Assembly: GCA_938042195.1 (NCBI GenBank)
Contig: CALIRQ010000005.1
Coordinates: forward strand, 27,717-91,716
Length of the DNA: 64,000 nucleotides
Direction of reading: 5' to 3'
Source: an uncultured archaeon
Lineage (GTDB): Archaea > Thermoproteota > Bathyarchaeia > 40CM-2-53-6 > CALIRQ01
Part shown: piece after piece, positions 50,943-59,037 of the stretch
Position numbering within the stretch: the stretch's first letter is position 1
Layout of the letters: each line of letters opens with the position of its first letter
Position numbers and translations under genes: made by a program
Notes under the pieces: generated by a model
Database searches by the model: none
The model's input: the letters and a program-made list of their open reading frames with translations, nothing else
Told to the model about the DNA's origin: nothing

Positions 50943-51425
50943 CCAGCTTGGCCAGCCGATCCTGAAAATCGAATATATCGCCAACTTCTCGAGCCATCAA
51001 CCCAAAATAAGGACGATGAAGGGCAACAATTCCCGAATCATTTCGAATTAAGATCGAAGAAAAATAGCTAGTAATTTACTAACTAAAATGATTAGAAATT
51101 TTAAGATGATTCAAAACGACGATCCATCCACAATCCAAAGAATCGAATTAGCCAAGGGCCCCTATCGAACGCCTTTCGACCAATGGATCGAGATCCCGGC
51201 AGAGCCTCATAGCGCTTCCGAAAGGATCGCTGAGACTGGGCCTCGTTCGAGCCCCTTCGGCCGAAGCCCATATTATCCATTAGGGGGTAATTGGAGTGGC
51301 CTTGGGTAACTGGGGATTGAAGGATCCCCATTCTTCGCCGCGCCAAGGCCCCTATTACCCCATATGGGTGCAAAGGCTTAAATGCCCACCATTCTATACC
51401 AGGGGGTAATTCGTGGGGATGGGTT
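50943..51425. other. Spacer, 483 bases, with repeated operator-like sites
   Basis: No supported gene (a 73-codon frame from ATG 51088 shows no family). It contains the palindrome at 51067-51083, and GGGGGTAATT at 51283-51292 and 51402-51411, with an inverted form CCTATTACCCC around 51350-51360. GGCTTAAATGCC near 51376-51386 is the TATA region for the next gene. Confidence 0.5.
51067..51083. promoter_or_regulatory. 17-base palindromic operator, copy 1
   Basis: GCTAGTAATTTACTAAC closely matches GTTAGCAAATTACTAAC at 51911-51927 and similarity continues downstream (ACTAAA.TG.ATTA.AAA). It could be a second regulated promoter or the remnant of a duplicated one. Confidence 0.55.
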
Positions 51426-51854
51426 TTGGAGCTTTCGAAAAGGGAGAAGGACAAGGAGTATTGGGCCGAGTATATGAAGAGGAGGGGCTTCGTAACGCCC
51501 AAGATCGACGCCTCCAAGACGGGCATAAGGGATCTGAAAGTCTTCTGCAATATGCTCTTCCCATTCAACCCCAGGAAGGCGGAACTGGCGGAGGCCGTAT
51601 TCAGGGAGATGAGCCGCCTCAGGACCACCAAGGTGGAGCTCTACAGGGATTTGGCGCCGAGGATAATAAGGGAGAAGAGGTGCTCCGCTAGGACCCTCAG
51701 CCAGACATGGAAGGCGCTCCTGAGGAGCGGGCTCCTATATAGGGCCAGGAGGAACGAGCCCGCGAGGCTGAGCGATACGTTCTCGAATAGGCTCGAGATG
51801 ATCGCGGATTATTGGAGGGAGGTAATGAAGGCCATAGAGGAGGGCGAACTTTAG
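51426..51854 (+). CDS. Unrecognised small protein, possibly DNA-binding
   Basis: 142 residues, no family named. It is basic and helical throughout, with a segment RCSARTLSQTWKALLRSGLL followed by YRARRNEPARLSDTFSNRLE that has the rhythm of a winged helix. It begins with TTG 51426, preceded by GGGGGTAATT at 51402-51411, and a TATA-like region near 51376-51386. Its neighbour 90 bases downstream has a palindromic operator, so this protein could be the local repressor. The charge and spacing support this idea, but no homology does. Confidence 0.65.
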   Translation: MELSKREKDKEYWAEYMKRRGFVTPKIDASKTGIRDLKVFCNMLFPFNPRKAELAEAVFREMSRLRTTKVELYRDLAPRIIREKRCSARTLSQTWKALLRSGLLYRARRNEPARLSDTFSNRLEMIADYWREVMKAIEEGEL

Positions 51855-51886
51855 ATGTTCGATTTTTTGGATGCGGAGGAATCGAA

Positions 51887-51939
51887 ATATTTAATAAGAT
51901 TAATAAATTAGTTAGCAAATTACTAACCAAAGTGGTGAT
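51887..51939 (+). promoter_or_regulatory. Promoter with palindromic operator, copy 2, and Shine-Dalgarno
   Basis: ATATTTAAT (51887-51895) is the TATA box; GTTAGCAAATTACTAAC (51911-51927) is a palindrome over the expected start of transcription; GGTGAT (51934-51939) is a Shine-Dalgarno five bases before ATG 51945. This fixes the start of the next gene and suggests repression. Confidence 0.7.
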
Positions 51940-51944
51940 TAAAA

Positions 51945-52202
51945 ATGAAGGAGGCTTTCGCCAACTACATAGTCATCAGGAAAACAATAAAGGGGAGATC
52001 TTACGAAGCCGCGAGGATCTTCATACCAACCAAGCTCTCGACGGATTCCAGCTTCCCGTTCAAGGGGAAGAGGGTCCGGGTCCTGATCCGGATAAGCGGC
52101 GATAAGCTGATAATATCAAAACCCAAGTCGAAAAGGGCCGCTAATCCCAAGTTGGGCAAGAGGGGGCGATTGGGCAAGAGCAGGGAGGGGCGAAAGAGTT
52201 GA
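51945..52202 (+). CDS. Small basic protein, AbrB-like in part
   Basis: 85 residues. The first 60, with VIRKTIKGRSYEAARIFIPT and FKGKRVRVLIRISGDKLII, look like a short beta-rich fold similar to SpoVT/AbrB-type DNA-binding domains. The last 25 residues are a lysine/arginine-rich tail (SKRAANPKLGKRGRLGKSRE), likely for nucleic acid contact. Identity is tentative. Expression is tightly set by the operator just upstream; autoregulation is plausible. Confidence 0.65.
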   Translation: MKEAFANYIVIRKTIKGRSYEAARIFIPTKLSTDSSFPFKGKRVRVLIRISGDKLIISKPKSKRAANPKLGKRGRLGKSREGRKS

Positions 52203-52252
52203 CGATGAGTCCAAATTTTTGGACGGGAAGGCTTCCCGCCCATCGCCTAAGC

Positions 52253-52736
52253 CTAGGGGTTGAGGATCAGGAGCTGGTAGTTCAGATAGCCGGCAAAGGT
52301 CACCCAGATCAAGTATGGAATCAAAAGCGAGGCCGCCGCCTTAGATACCTTGGAGAAGGAGGCGATCGTGAGCGCTATCAAAACCCAGAAGGGCCACAAT
52401 CCAAACCAAGCCGAGTAGCGGGGAGCGCAACCCGAAGAATAGGTAAGACCAGATGGCGTTCATCGCCAGCTGGACGCCGAATAATACAATGGATCTCCTT
52501 ACCGAGCCCTCATCTAGCCCGACATTCCACACGAGGAATAGGGATATGCCCATTAATAGATAGAGCGCCGTCCAAACGGGGGCGAAGACCCAGTTTGGTG
52601 GGGAGATATCAGGCTTCCGAAGGCCCGCATACCATACGGGTATCGCAGGAGCCGTGAATAAGGAGCCCACGATTCCCGCCATTTGGCACAGGGCGATGGC
52701 GACTATCAGGCGGGCATAAACCTTGACCCTGCTCAT
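52253..52736 (-). pseudogene. TspO/MBR-family membrane protein, one-base frameshift
   Basis: Clear TspO: LRKPDISPPNWVFAPVWTAL and MGISLFLVWNVGL, then AMNAIWSYLFFGLRSPLLGL. As written, the frame slips at the CCC run 52384-52386 and ends at 52341. Removing one base restores VLIALTIASFSKVSK, LIPYLIWVTFAGYLNYQLLI and a TAG at 52253-52255, giving the normal length of about 160 residues with five helices. ATG 52736 follows GGGGATGAGC. TspO proteins bind porphyrins and steroids-like ligands. A sequence error is more likely than decay because the tail is fully conserved. Confidence 0.82.
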
Positions 52737-52999
52737 CCCCAAGCACTCCACCTCATTGGCCCATATCCAATGGCGAGCTCGCTAAAAAAGGATATTGAGC
52801 CGCTGCCCCGATGGCGAGGAAGGCGCTAGAGGAGTTGAGCTACTTAACGATATATTCTAATTTTTGGATCGAAGGAATCGCCGAAAATGCCGAAAACGGG
52901 CCCATCCAGATTGGCCTGTGGCCACTTTGGCCAAGAATCGGCGCCAAGTCGAGCGATACCATTTTTTTACCACGGAGGATGCTCTTTACTGGGATTAAG

Positions 53000-53563
53000 A
53001 TGAAAGGGATGATGGTGGAGGTGCGCTGGCTCGGGAGGGGCGGACAGGGCGTTGTGACCGCCAGCAGGCTCTTGGGGGAGGCCGCGCTTCTGGACGGCAA
53101 ATACGCGCAAGCGTTCCCCGAGTTCGGGCCGGAGAGGACCGGAGCGCCGGTGCTGGGGTTCACTAGGATCTCCGATAAACCGATCGAAATCCACTCCCAG
53201 ATCTACAACCCGGATGCGGTCGTGGTGATAGATCCAGGGCTAGCCAAATCGCCGGATGCGGTGAAGGGGTTGAAGAGAGGCGGAATGCTGATCCTCAACC
53301 TGACGGAAGATCCGGCCAAGGTAAAGGAGGAAATGGGCTTGAGGGGGGTAAGGTTCTACGCACTCGATGCCAAGAGGCTTTCCATGGAGGTGATCGGAAG
53401 GCCCATTTACAATACGACCATGTTGGGGGCTTTGCTGAAGGTCATGGGTTGGGTGAGCTTTGAATCGGCCAAGAAGGTCGTGAGGGAAAGGTTCCCGGGG
53501 GAGATCGGGGAGAAGAACGTGGAGCTAATGGAGAGGGCATTGAATGAGGTGAGGGAGTATTGA
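53000..53563 (+). CDS. porG: Pyruvate:ferredoxin oxidoreductase, gamma subunit
   Basis: 187 residues from ATG 53000. EVRWLGRGGQGVVTASRLLG is the gamma-domain signature, with FPEFGPERTGAPVLGFTRIS and GRPIYNTTMLGALLKV. It belongs to the four-subunit enzyme that oxidises pyruvate to acetyl-CoA and CO2 with ferredoxin. Open frame extends upstream to 52811 but shows no similarity and contains the promoter-like ATTTTTTTACC (52958-52968). Order of the operon is gamma, delta, alpha, beta, the usual archaeal arrangement; it overlaps the delta gene by four bases. Confidence 0.92.
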   Translation: MKGMMVEVRWLGRGGQGVVTASRLLGEAALLDGKYAQAFPEFGPERTGAPVLGFTRISDKPIEIHSQIYNPDAVVVIDPGLAKSPDAVKGLKRGGMLILNLTEDPAKVKEEMGLRGVRFYALDAKRLSMEVIGRPIYNTTMLGALLKVMGWVSFESAKKVVRERFPGEIGEKNVELMERALNEVREY

Positions 53564-53844
53564 GCGCTTTAAAGGAAAAGCTTGGTTGGAGGAAGGTTCC
53601 CCCGGGCGGGACGATATCGGAGGCGGGTTCATCGGCCCTTTATAAGACGGGCGCTTGGAGGTCCTTCAAGCCGGTTATAGACAAGGCCAAATGCACCAAA
53701 TGCCTGATCTGCTGGATCTATTGCCCGGATATGGCGGTGAAGAGGGTCAACGATGGCGTGGAGATAGATTACGAGTATTGTAAGGGATGCGGCATATGCG
53801 CGGCCGAATGCCCCGTGAAGGCCATAAGGATGGAGGAGGAGTGA
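53560..53844 (+). CDS. porD: Pyruvate:ferredoxin oxidoreductase, delta subunit (2[4Fe-4S])
   Basis: 94 residues. Two cluster motifs, CTKCLICWIYCPDMAV and CKGCGICAAECPVKAI, give two [4Fe-4S] clusters for electron transfer to ferredoxin. The N-terminal 40 residues carry LGWRKVPPGGTISEAGSS and W-R-SFKPVIDKAKC, as in PorD. Start TTG 53560, overlapping the gamma stop. Confidence 0.93.
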   Translation: MSALKEKLGWRKVPPGGTISEAGSSALYKTGAWRSFKPVIDKAKCTKCLICWIYCPDMAVKRVNDGVEIDYEYCKGCGICAAECPVKAIRMEEE

Positions 53845-53851
53845 TGCGGCG

Positions 53852-55027
53852 ATGAAAAGGATCGGATTGACCGGGGATGAGGCGATAGCCTACGCGGCCA
53901 AGCAATGCGATGTCGACGTGGTCTCGGCCTATCCCATAACCCCCCAGACCATAATTGTTGAAAAATATAGCGAGTACGTCGCCAACGGGGAGGTCGATAC
54001 CGAGTTCATAAACGTGGAATCGGAGCACTCGGCCCTCTCGGCCTGCATAGGCGCCAGCCTCACCGGAGCGAGGGTCTTCACGGCGACGGCGAGCCAAGGC
54101 CTGGCGCTCATGCACGAGCTCCTCTACATAGCCTCGAGCCTCAGGTGCCCAATAGTCATGGGAATAGCGAACAGGTCCCTGAGCGCTCCGCTCAATATAC
54201 ACGGCGATCACTCGGATATGATGGGATCGAGGGATTGCGGCTGGATACAGATATTCGCCGAGAACGCCCAGGAGGCGTATGATTGGACGATACAGGCCTT
54301 TAGGTTGTCGGAGGATCCGGAGGTCCTCTTGCCATCCTCAGTCAACATCGACGGTTTCATAATCTCGCACTCCATGGAGGGGGTCGAGGTGCTGGAGGAC
54401 GAGGCCGTCAGGGCCTTCCTGCCGCCCAGATCGGGCGCTTGCGCAGTCGACCCCAGAAGGCCCTCGACGATAGGCCCGGTTGCCCTACCGGATTATTACT
54501 TCGAGTTCAAGCGCCAACAAGCGGAGGTCATGAAGAGGGTCCCGGTAGCGCTGGAGAGGGTTTGCAGGGAGTTCAATAGGATCTCCGGCCGGAGGTATGG
54601 GAAGTTCCAATCCTATGGCATGGATGGCGCCAGGACCGCCATCATATGCATGGGTAGCGCCGCCGGCACGGCGAGGCATGTGGCCAAGGCCCTCAGGGGG
54701 AAGGGGGAGAGGGTGGGCGTTGTGAAGCTATGGCTTTATAGGCCGTTCCCTGTGGATGAGCTTGTTAGGGAGCTGGAGGGATTGAGGTCCGTGGTGGTGA
54801 TGGATAGGGCGATAAGCTTCGGCGCTCCCTTCGGGCCGCTTTGCAGCGATTTGATCGGGACCATTCATGGGAAGTTGCCGAAGTTGAAGGTCCTTAACGC
54901 GATCTATGGGCTGGGCGGCAGGGATATAACCGAGAAGGACGTTGAGGGCTTATATAGGGAGGGGCTGAGGATGGCCGAGGCCAAGGCCCCGATGGTTCGG
55001 GTGAAGTACGTGGGGGTGAGGGAATGA
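53852..55027 (+). CDS. porA: Pyruvate:ferredoxin oxidoreductase, alpha subunit
   Basis: 391 residues. MKRIGLTGDEAIAYAAKQCD, then VSAYPITPQTIIVEKYSEYV and ESEHSALSACIGASLTGARV identify the pyrimidine-binding alpha chain; the C-terminal GVVKLWLYRPFPVDELVREL is also typical. ATG 53852 follows the delta stop by seven bases and the end overlaps beta by four bases. Confidence 0.95.
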   Translation: MKRIGLTGDEAIAYAAKQCDVDVVSAYPITPQTIIVEKYSEYVANGEVDTEFINVESEHSALSACIGASLTGARVFTATASQGLALMHELLYIASSLRCPIVMGIANRSLSAPLNIHGDHSDMMGSRDCGWIQIFAENAQEAYDWTIQAFRLSEDPEVLLPSSVNIDGFIISHSMEGVEVLEDEAVRAFLPPRSGACAVDPRRPSTIGPVALPDYYFEFKRQQAEVMKRVPVALERVCREFNRISGRRYGKFQSYGMDGARTAIICMGSAAGTARHVAKALRGKGERVGVVKLWLYRPFPVDELVRELEGLRSVVVMDRAISFGAPFGPLCSDLIGTIHGKLPKLKVLNAIYGLGGRDITEKDVEGLYREGLRMAEAKAPMVRVKYVGVRE

Positions 55028-55944
55028 TGAGCACGCTCAGGGAGTTGACCACGGAGGAGCTATTGGCGCCGGGTCATAGGATGTGCGCCGGCTGCCCCGT
55101 ACCTACCTTCATCAGAATGACGTTGAAGGCCTTGAGGGGGCCGGCCGTCCTCGTCAACGCGACCGGATGCTTGGAGGTGAGCACGAGCATCTATCCCTAC
55201 ACGGCGTGGCGCCTTCCTTGGGTCCACGTGGCCTTCGAGAACGCCGCGGCCGTGGCCAGCGGCATCGAGGCCGGGTTCAAGGCCCTGATGAGGAAGGGCA
55301 GATGGGACCAAAAGGTCGATGTGATAGCCATAGGGGGGGATGGGGGGACATTCGATATAGGCCTCCAAGCGCTATCCGGGGCCCTGGAGCGCGGCCACGA
55401 CTTCCTATACATCTGCTATGACAACGAGGCCTACATGAATACGGGGATCCAAAGATCCGGATCGACGACCTTCGGGGCCGCCACGACAACCTCGCCGCCG
55501 GGGGCGAAGATCCCGGGGAAGAGGGAGTGGAAGAAGGACCTCATAGCGATCGCCGTGGCGCATGACATCCCATATGCGGCCACAGCATCGGTGGCCTTTT
55601 GGAAGGATTGCATTGCCAAGGTCAGGAAGGGCATAGAGGTCGACGGCCCGGCGGTGATCCACGCCATAACCCCTTGCCCGAGGGGATGGAGGCACGAGCC
55701 ATCGGAATCCATAAAGGTGGCCAGGCTGGCGGTCCAAACGAGGTTCTTCCCGCTCTACGAAGTCGAAAATGGGAAGTATAGGATCACGCTCCCCGTCCCG
55801 AACCCATTGCCGGTTGAGGAGCTCCTGAAGACCCAGGGGAGGTTCAGGCATCTTTTCAAACCGGAGAACAGATGGATGATCGAGGCCATACAGCGGTGGG
55901 TCGATAAGAACTACGAGCGATTGCTCAAGCTCTCGCAGCTCTGA
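55024..55944 (+). CDS. porB: Pyruvate:ferredoxin oxidoreductase, beta subunit
   Basis: 306 residues. Cluster cysteines occur in HRMCAGCPVPTF and NATGCLEVST, and the thiamine diphosphate motif is GGDGGTFDIGLQAL with YICYDNEAYMNTGIQRS. The WVHVAFENAAAVASGIEAG segment and FGAATTTSPPG point to the pyruvate rather than the 2-oxoisovalerate enzyme. It completes the operon. Confidence 0.95.
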   Translation: MMSTLRELTTEELLAPGHRMCAGCPVPTFIRMTLKALRGPAVLVNATGCLEVSTSIYPYTAWRLPWVHVAFENAAAVASGIEAGFKALMRKGRWDQKVDVIAIGGDGGTFDIGLQALSGALERGHDFLYICYDNEAYMNTGIQRSGSTTFGAATTTSPPGAKIPGKREWKKDLIAIAVAHDIPYAATASVAFWKDCIAKVRKGIEVDGPAVIHAITPCPRGWRHEPSESIKVARLAVQTRFFPLYEVENGKYRITLPVPNPLPVEELLKTQGRFRHLFKPENRWMIEAIQRWVDKNYERLLKLSQL

Positions 55945-55955
55945 GGGAGCCCAAA

Positions 55956-56477
55956 ATGTGCATTGTGGGCAAGGATAAATTGATAGAATTGATAAATGAA
56001 TATAAGTGCATCCATCCATTCGATTATTCGCTCCTGGATGGGGACGGCTACGTGCTCACGGTGAGGGATGAGACCACGCTGCATTACCTGGAGCATAAGA
56101 ACCTGATATCGTACGAGGTCGTCTTCACGCCCCCGGGCTACATAGCCCATCTCACGGCCAAGAGCAAATACGGGAGGATGGGCCTATCGTTCCTGAACGC
56201 GGCGAAGGTCCATAGCGGGTTCGTTGGCAGGCTGGCCTTGGAACTCGTGAACTTGAGCAACGATAGGCAACCGATAACAATAAAGAGGGGAGATCCGCTG
56301 ATGCACATCGAGTTCATAACCAGGGACGGGAAGCCCTCGCCCTATTCGGGGCCCTATATGTTCCAATTCATCACGGACGAGGAGGCGGAGCTGTATTCCA
56401 GAATACTCTTGGAGAAATTCCCGAAGGTATACGAGCGCGCTAGAGTGGAATCCATGCTGAAGGACAGGATCAGATGA
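55956..56477 (+). CDS. dCTP deaminase / dUTPase family protein
   Basis: 173 residues. HLTAKSKYGRMGLSFLNAAK and VHSGFVGRLALELVNLSNDR are the two conserved dUTPase-fold motifs (the second with the G-x-GD-like turn), and PLMHIEFITRD gives the closing strand. Archaeal members deaminate dCTP or hydrolyse dUTP, or both. The usual catalytic SSxGR is SKYGR here, where position and lysine may affect function. It starts eleven bases after porB and may be cotranscribed. Which of the two activities it has cannot be decided. Confidence 0.85.
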   Translation: MCIVGKDKLIELINEYKCIHPFDYSLLDGDGYVLTVRDETTLHYLEHKNLISYEVVFTPPGYIAHLTAKSKYGRMGLSFLNAAKVHSGFVGRLALELVNLSNDRQPITIKRGDPLMHIEFITRDGKPSPYSGPYMFQFITDEEAELYSRILLEKFPKVYERARVESMLKDRIR

Positions 56478-56547
56478 GGCCATCGGGCCCCTAGCCTTCC
56501 TTGGGGGCCCCTTCCTTTTCATCCCAGAGGAGCCGCGGGAGCGGGCT

Positions 56548-56955
56548 TCAAAGCCCCTGCCTAAGTTTCGAATGCGGCTCCCACCTGAACCTCCATAGGC
56601 CCCTGCCGAATGATTCGACCGCTATCTCGAGCTCCTCCGCCAGCGCATCGCTTATGAGGGGTTCATCTGCCAGCGGCGATATAACGATATCCGCCTCAAC
56701 CTCCTTTGATTCGGCATCTTCGGCTAGCACCTTCACCCTACCGGCCTTCGGGCAGAGCCAAGCCCTTAGGACCCCGCCCGCCGTTTCGAACTCCGCTTTG
56801 ATAGACCTCCTCGGAGGCCATAGGCCCAACCTCTCGGCCGTATCCACGGATATCAAGAGCTGGGCCGAAGGGGCTTCGTATCCGCTATTTAGCAGAGCCA
56901 CCTCCTCAACCCCTCTCTGATCTACGATGATCTTGATCCTAATCCTCACGGCCAA
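56548..56955 (-). CDS. Retropepsin-like (aspartyl protease fold) protein
   Basis: 135 residues of beta character. VEEVALLNSGYEAPSAQLLI with VDTAERLGLWPP, then EADIVISPLADEPLISDALA resemble the two-strand layout of retroviral-type aspartyl proteases (a flap-like and a psi-loop), but the catalytic DTG is NSG, so it may be inactive or act as a ligand or DNA-binding fold. I recall similar hypothetical proteins from thermophilic archaea. It overlaps, by about 17 bases, a preceding 31-codon leaderless frame. Confidence 0.6.
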   Translation of the reverse strand: MAVRIRIKIIVDQRGVEEVALLNSGYEAPSAQLLISVDTAERLGLWPPRRSIKAEFETAGGVLRAWLCPKAGRVKVLAEDAESKEVEADIVISPLADEPLISDALAEELEIAVESFGRGLWRFRWEPHSKLRQGL

Positions 56956-57034
56956 TGCTAACTACCTTGATCCTACCGATCCTGCCGGCGCGCTTGGCCT
57001 TTATCCTGCCGATGAAGATCCTCGCCAAATTCAC
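56939..57034 (-). CDS. Possible 31-residue basic peptide
   Basis: GTG 57034 begins a 31-codon frame rich in arginine and lysine (IGRIKAKRAGRIGRIKVV), ending TAG at 56939. TTTTTAAG (minus strand of 57060-57067) is a TATA box about 26-33 bases upstream, so the GTG would lie at the transcript start (leaderless). It overlaps the protease-fold gene. Pairing of a small basic peptide and a small protein with inactive protease fold resembles toxin-antitoxin organisation, but nothing else supports that. Confidence 0.4.
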   Translation of the reverse strand: MNLARIFIGRIKAKRAGRIGRIKVVSIGRED

Positions 57035-57153
57035 GTCAATCTCCCACGCGGAGGGGCGGCTTAAAAAGGTTCCTCGGAGGAAGGTCGAAGATTTCGATCC
57101 TAGTGGGATGGCCTTTCGCATCAAGCATCAGGGAGGTTCGACTCCATGCGAGG

Positions 57154-58059
57154 CTAGGCTCGAGCGGGCCTCCCCTTAGGGCGCCCCTTCGGCCTGGCCT
57201 TTGGGACTGCGCCGCCCCTAAGGCAAATGCAGAGGGCCGCGAGCAAGACCAATGATAGCGCCATCGCCGCTTCGGAAAGCCCATCTCCAGCTGCGAGCGA
57301 GATCCCATCCACCCCCGGGTTGGCCATCCCATCGGCGATGATGCGGGCCGAGGATATGAACCTGATTATATGGCTCGTTGTGGCGTTCCCGATCTTGTCC
57401 ACGCGCATAACGAAATCCGGGGGATCCAGTTCGATCGCCGTTAACCCATCCCTAAGCCCATAACGGATTCGCCAAGAATCCAATGGCTTTCGGAACGCGG
57501 CCAAATCGAATGGGGTGAAGTTCCCGATGACGTTCAGGCCCCTCTCCTTCGTGACGAGGATCGTGCCGTTTTCATAGAACCCCAGGTGGCCCTTATAAGC
57601 CTCCAAGGATGGCCTCAAAAAGGATTTGCCGATTCCGTTGAAATCGAATCCGCTTATAACCACCGGCCCTCGTAGGGAGATCGATCTCCAAGAACAATCG
57701 ACCTTTATCAAGGATCCCCTCTTCTCCAAGGCTCCGCGGACCTCGAACTTCAGCGTTAGGTTCATCCAGTTGGCATCGGAGCGCATTTCTATGGCCCTCA
57801 GCTCGGCGCTCAAGCCCGGGGATGCATCGGCCAAGGCAGCGTTCAGGGCGGCCTCCGCCTTGGCGGCGTCGGATTCGCTTATCCGATGAGGAACCTCCGG
57901 GAAGGCCGTGAAGTTTTGATAAGCCACGAGGGCGAGCGAAACGGAGACGGAGGATCTCGCTACCCTCGCCTCCAGGATGGCGGCATCCGCCAATGGCGGG
58001 TTGAGGGGGATCGCGATCAATAGGATAATCGCCAACGCCAATGCCCCAAGCCTCCCCAT
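57154..58059 (-). CDS. Secreted membrane-anchored protein of unknown function
   Basis: 301 residues from the ATG at 58059. RLGALALAIILLIAIPLNPP is a signal peptide ending near ADAA. A long extracellular part follows (about 220 residues, beta-rich, with several N-x-S/T sites such as NFT, NLT, NGT and NAT). GLSEAAMALSLVLLAALCIC is the C-terminal membrane helix, ending in a basic tail (KARPKGRPKGRPARA) that sets the cytoplasmic side. No family recognised. It starts 25 bases after the serA stop and probably shares its transcript, though a metabolic link is not obvious. Confidence 0.8.
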   Translation of the reverse strand: MGRLGALALAIILLIAIPLNPPLADAAILEARVARSSVSVSLALVAYQNFTAFPEVPHRISESDAAKAEAALNAALADASPGLSAELRAIEMRSDANWMNLTLKFEVRGALEKRGSLIKVDCSWRSISLRGPVVISGFDFNGIGKSFLRPSLEAYKGHLGFYENGTILVTKERGLNVIGNFTPFDLAAFRKPLDSWRIRYGLRDGLTAIELDPPDFVMRVDKIGNATTSHIIRFISSARIIADGMANPGVDGISLAAGDGLSEAAMALSLVLLAALCICLRGGAVPKARPKGRPKGRPARA

Positions 58060-58084
58060 CGGGATCCCCCGGCTTCCTTCCCAA

Positions 58085-59020
58085 TCAAACACCGAAGAAC
58101 GCGCAAACCCTCTCGGCCGCGGCCAAGCTCGCCCTCCTCTGGCCCTCGACGGTCTGTGCGCCGATGTGGCAGGTGCAAACGCATCTATCCGATCCCACGA
58201 GCTCCCTCTCCCAAGCATCCACGGGGGGCTCCTTCGTGAAAACGTCCAAGGCCAACCCGCCGAGCTTCCCGGCCCTTAGGGCCTCCAATGCGGCTCTTCC
58301 ATCGACCACCTCGGCCCTGGAGGTGTTCACCAATAGGGCCCCATTCTTCATCATGCCTATCCTCTTCGCATCGATCAGATGATGGGTCGAGGGCGAATAG
58401 GGGACGTGGATCGTGACTATATCGCTTTCCCTCAGGAGCCCCTCCAAGGAGTCGGCGATCCTGAACCCGATCTCCGAGGCCCTCTGGCTTATGTCGATTA
58501 TGTCGAACCCTATCACCTCCGCGCCGAACCCGACCCTCGCGATCCTGGCAACTTCGGACCCTATCCTCCCGCCTGCCCCGATGACGCCCAAGACGCTACC
58601 CCTCAGCTCGCGCCCCATCGATCCGGATTTGACCCATTTGCCGCCCTTGAGCGCGGCATCGTTGAAGGGTATCCTTCGGAGCAGAGAAAGGATCAATCCG
58701 ATCGTGAGCTCCGCGACGCTTTGCGTCGTCGCCTCCGGCGTAGCCGTGACCTTTATCCCTAGCTCGTTCGCCGCGTCGAGGTCTATATTATCCAGCCCGA
58801 CCCCGGCCCTGACGATGAGCTTGAGCCCGCCAGCGCCCTTGAGCAGATCCCTCGTCAGCCTCGTCCTGCCCCTTATTATAACGGCCGAATATTTTTTGAG
58901 TTCCTCCTTCAGCCCCTCGCCGCTGAGATCGAGGCGAACGTCGACTTGGAATCCCTTCCCCCTAAGGAGCTCTATCCCATCCGGATGGATCTCATCGCAA
59001 ACCAGTATCCTTTCAGCCAT
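58085..59020 (-). CDS. serA: D-3-phosphoglycerate dehydrogenase, short form
   Basis: 311 residues. GRTRLTRDLL and RAGVGLDNIDLDAANELGIK form the substrate domain; VLGVIGAGGRIGSEVARIAR is the NAD loop; RAEVVDGRAAL and HIGAQTVEGQRRASL contribute the catalytic Arg, Glu and His. It oxidises 3-phosphoglycerate in the first step to serine. It lacks the C-terminal ACT regulatory domain of longer SerA proteins. It shows that the cell can make serine, the substrate of SerK at 16751. Seventeen bases separate it from the FBP aldolase/phosphatase gene upstream. Confidence 0.93.
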   Translation of the reverse strand: MAERILVCDEIHPDGIELLRGKGFQVDVRLDLSGEGLKEELKKYSAVIIRGRTRLTRDLLKGAGGLKLIVRAGVGLDNIDLDAANELGIKVTATPEATTQSVAELTIGLILSLLRRIPFNDAALKGGKWVKSGSMGRELRGSVLGVIGAGGRIGSEVARIARVGFGAEVIGFDIIDISQRASEIGFRIADSLEGLLRESDIVTIHVPYSPSTHHLIDAKRIGMMKNGALLVNTSRAEVVDGRAALEALRAGKLGGLALDVFTKEPPVDAWERELVGSDRCVCTCHIGAQTVEGQRRASLAAAERVCAFFGV

Positions 59021-59037
59021 TGGCCCCCGCCCCGGCC

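Noticed and set aside
51088..51309. 73-codon frame after the first palindromic operator
   Set aside because: No family, poor ribosome-binding context, and composition like a spacer; kept only as a possible remnant.
52811..52999. N-terminal extension of the POR gamma subunit
   Set aside because: No similarity to gamma subunits and contains promoter-like sequence; ATG 53000 fits the family.
57125..57150. GGAGGTTCGACTCC resembling a tRNA T arm
   Set aside because: Only a partial stem, no acceptor partner or anticodon arm around it.
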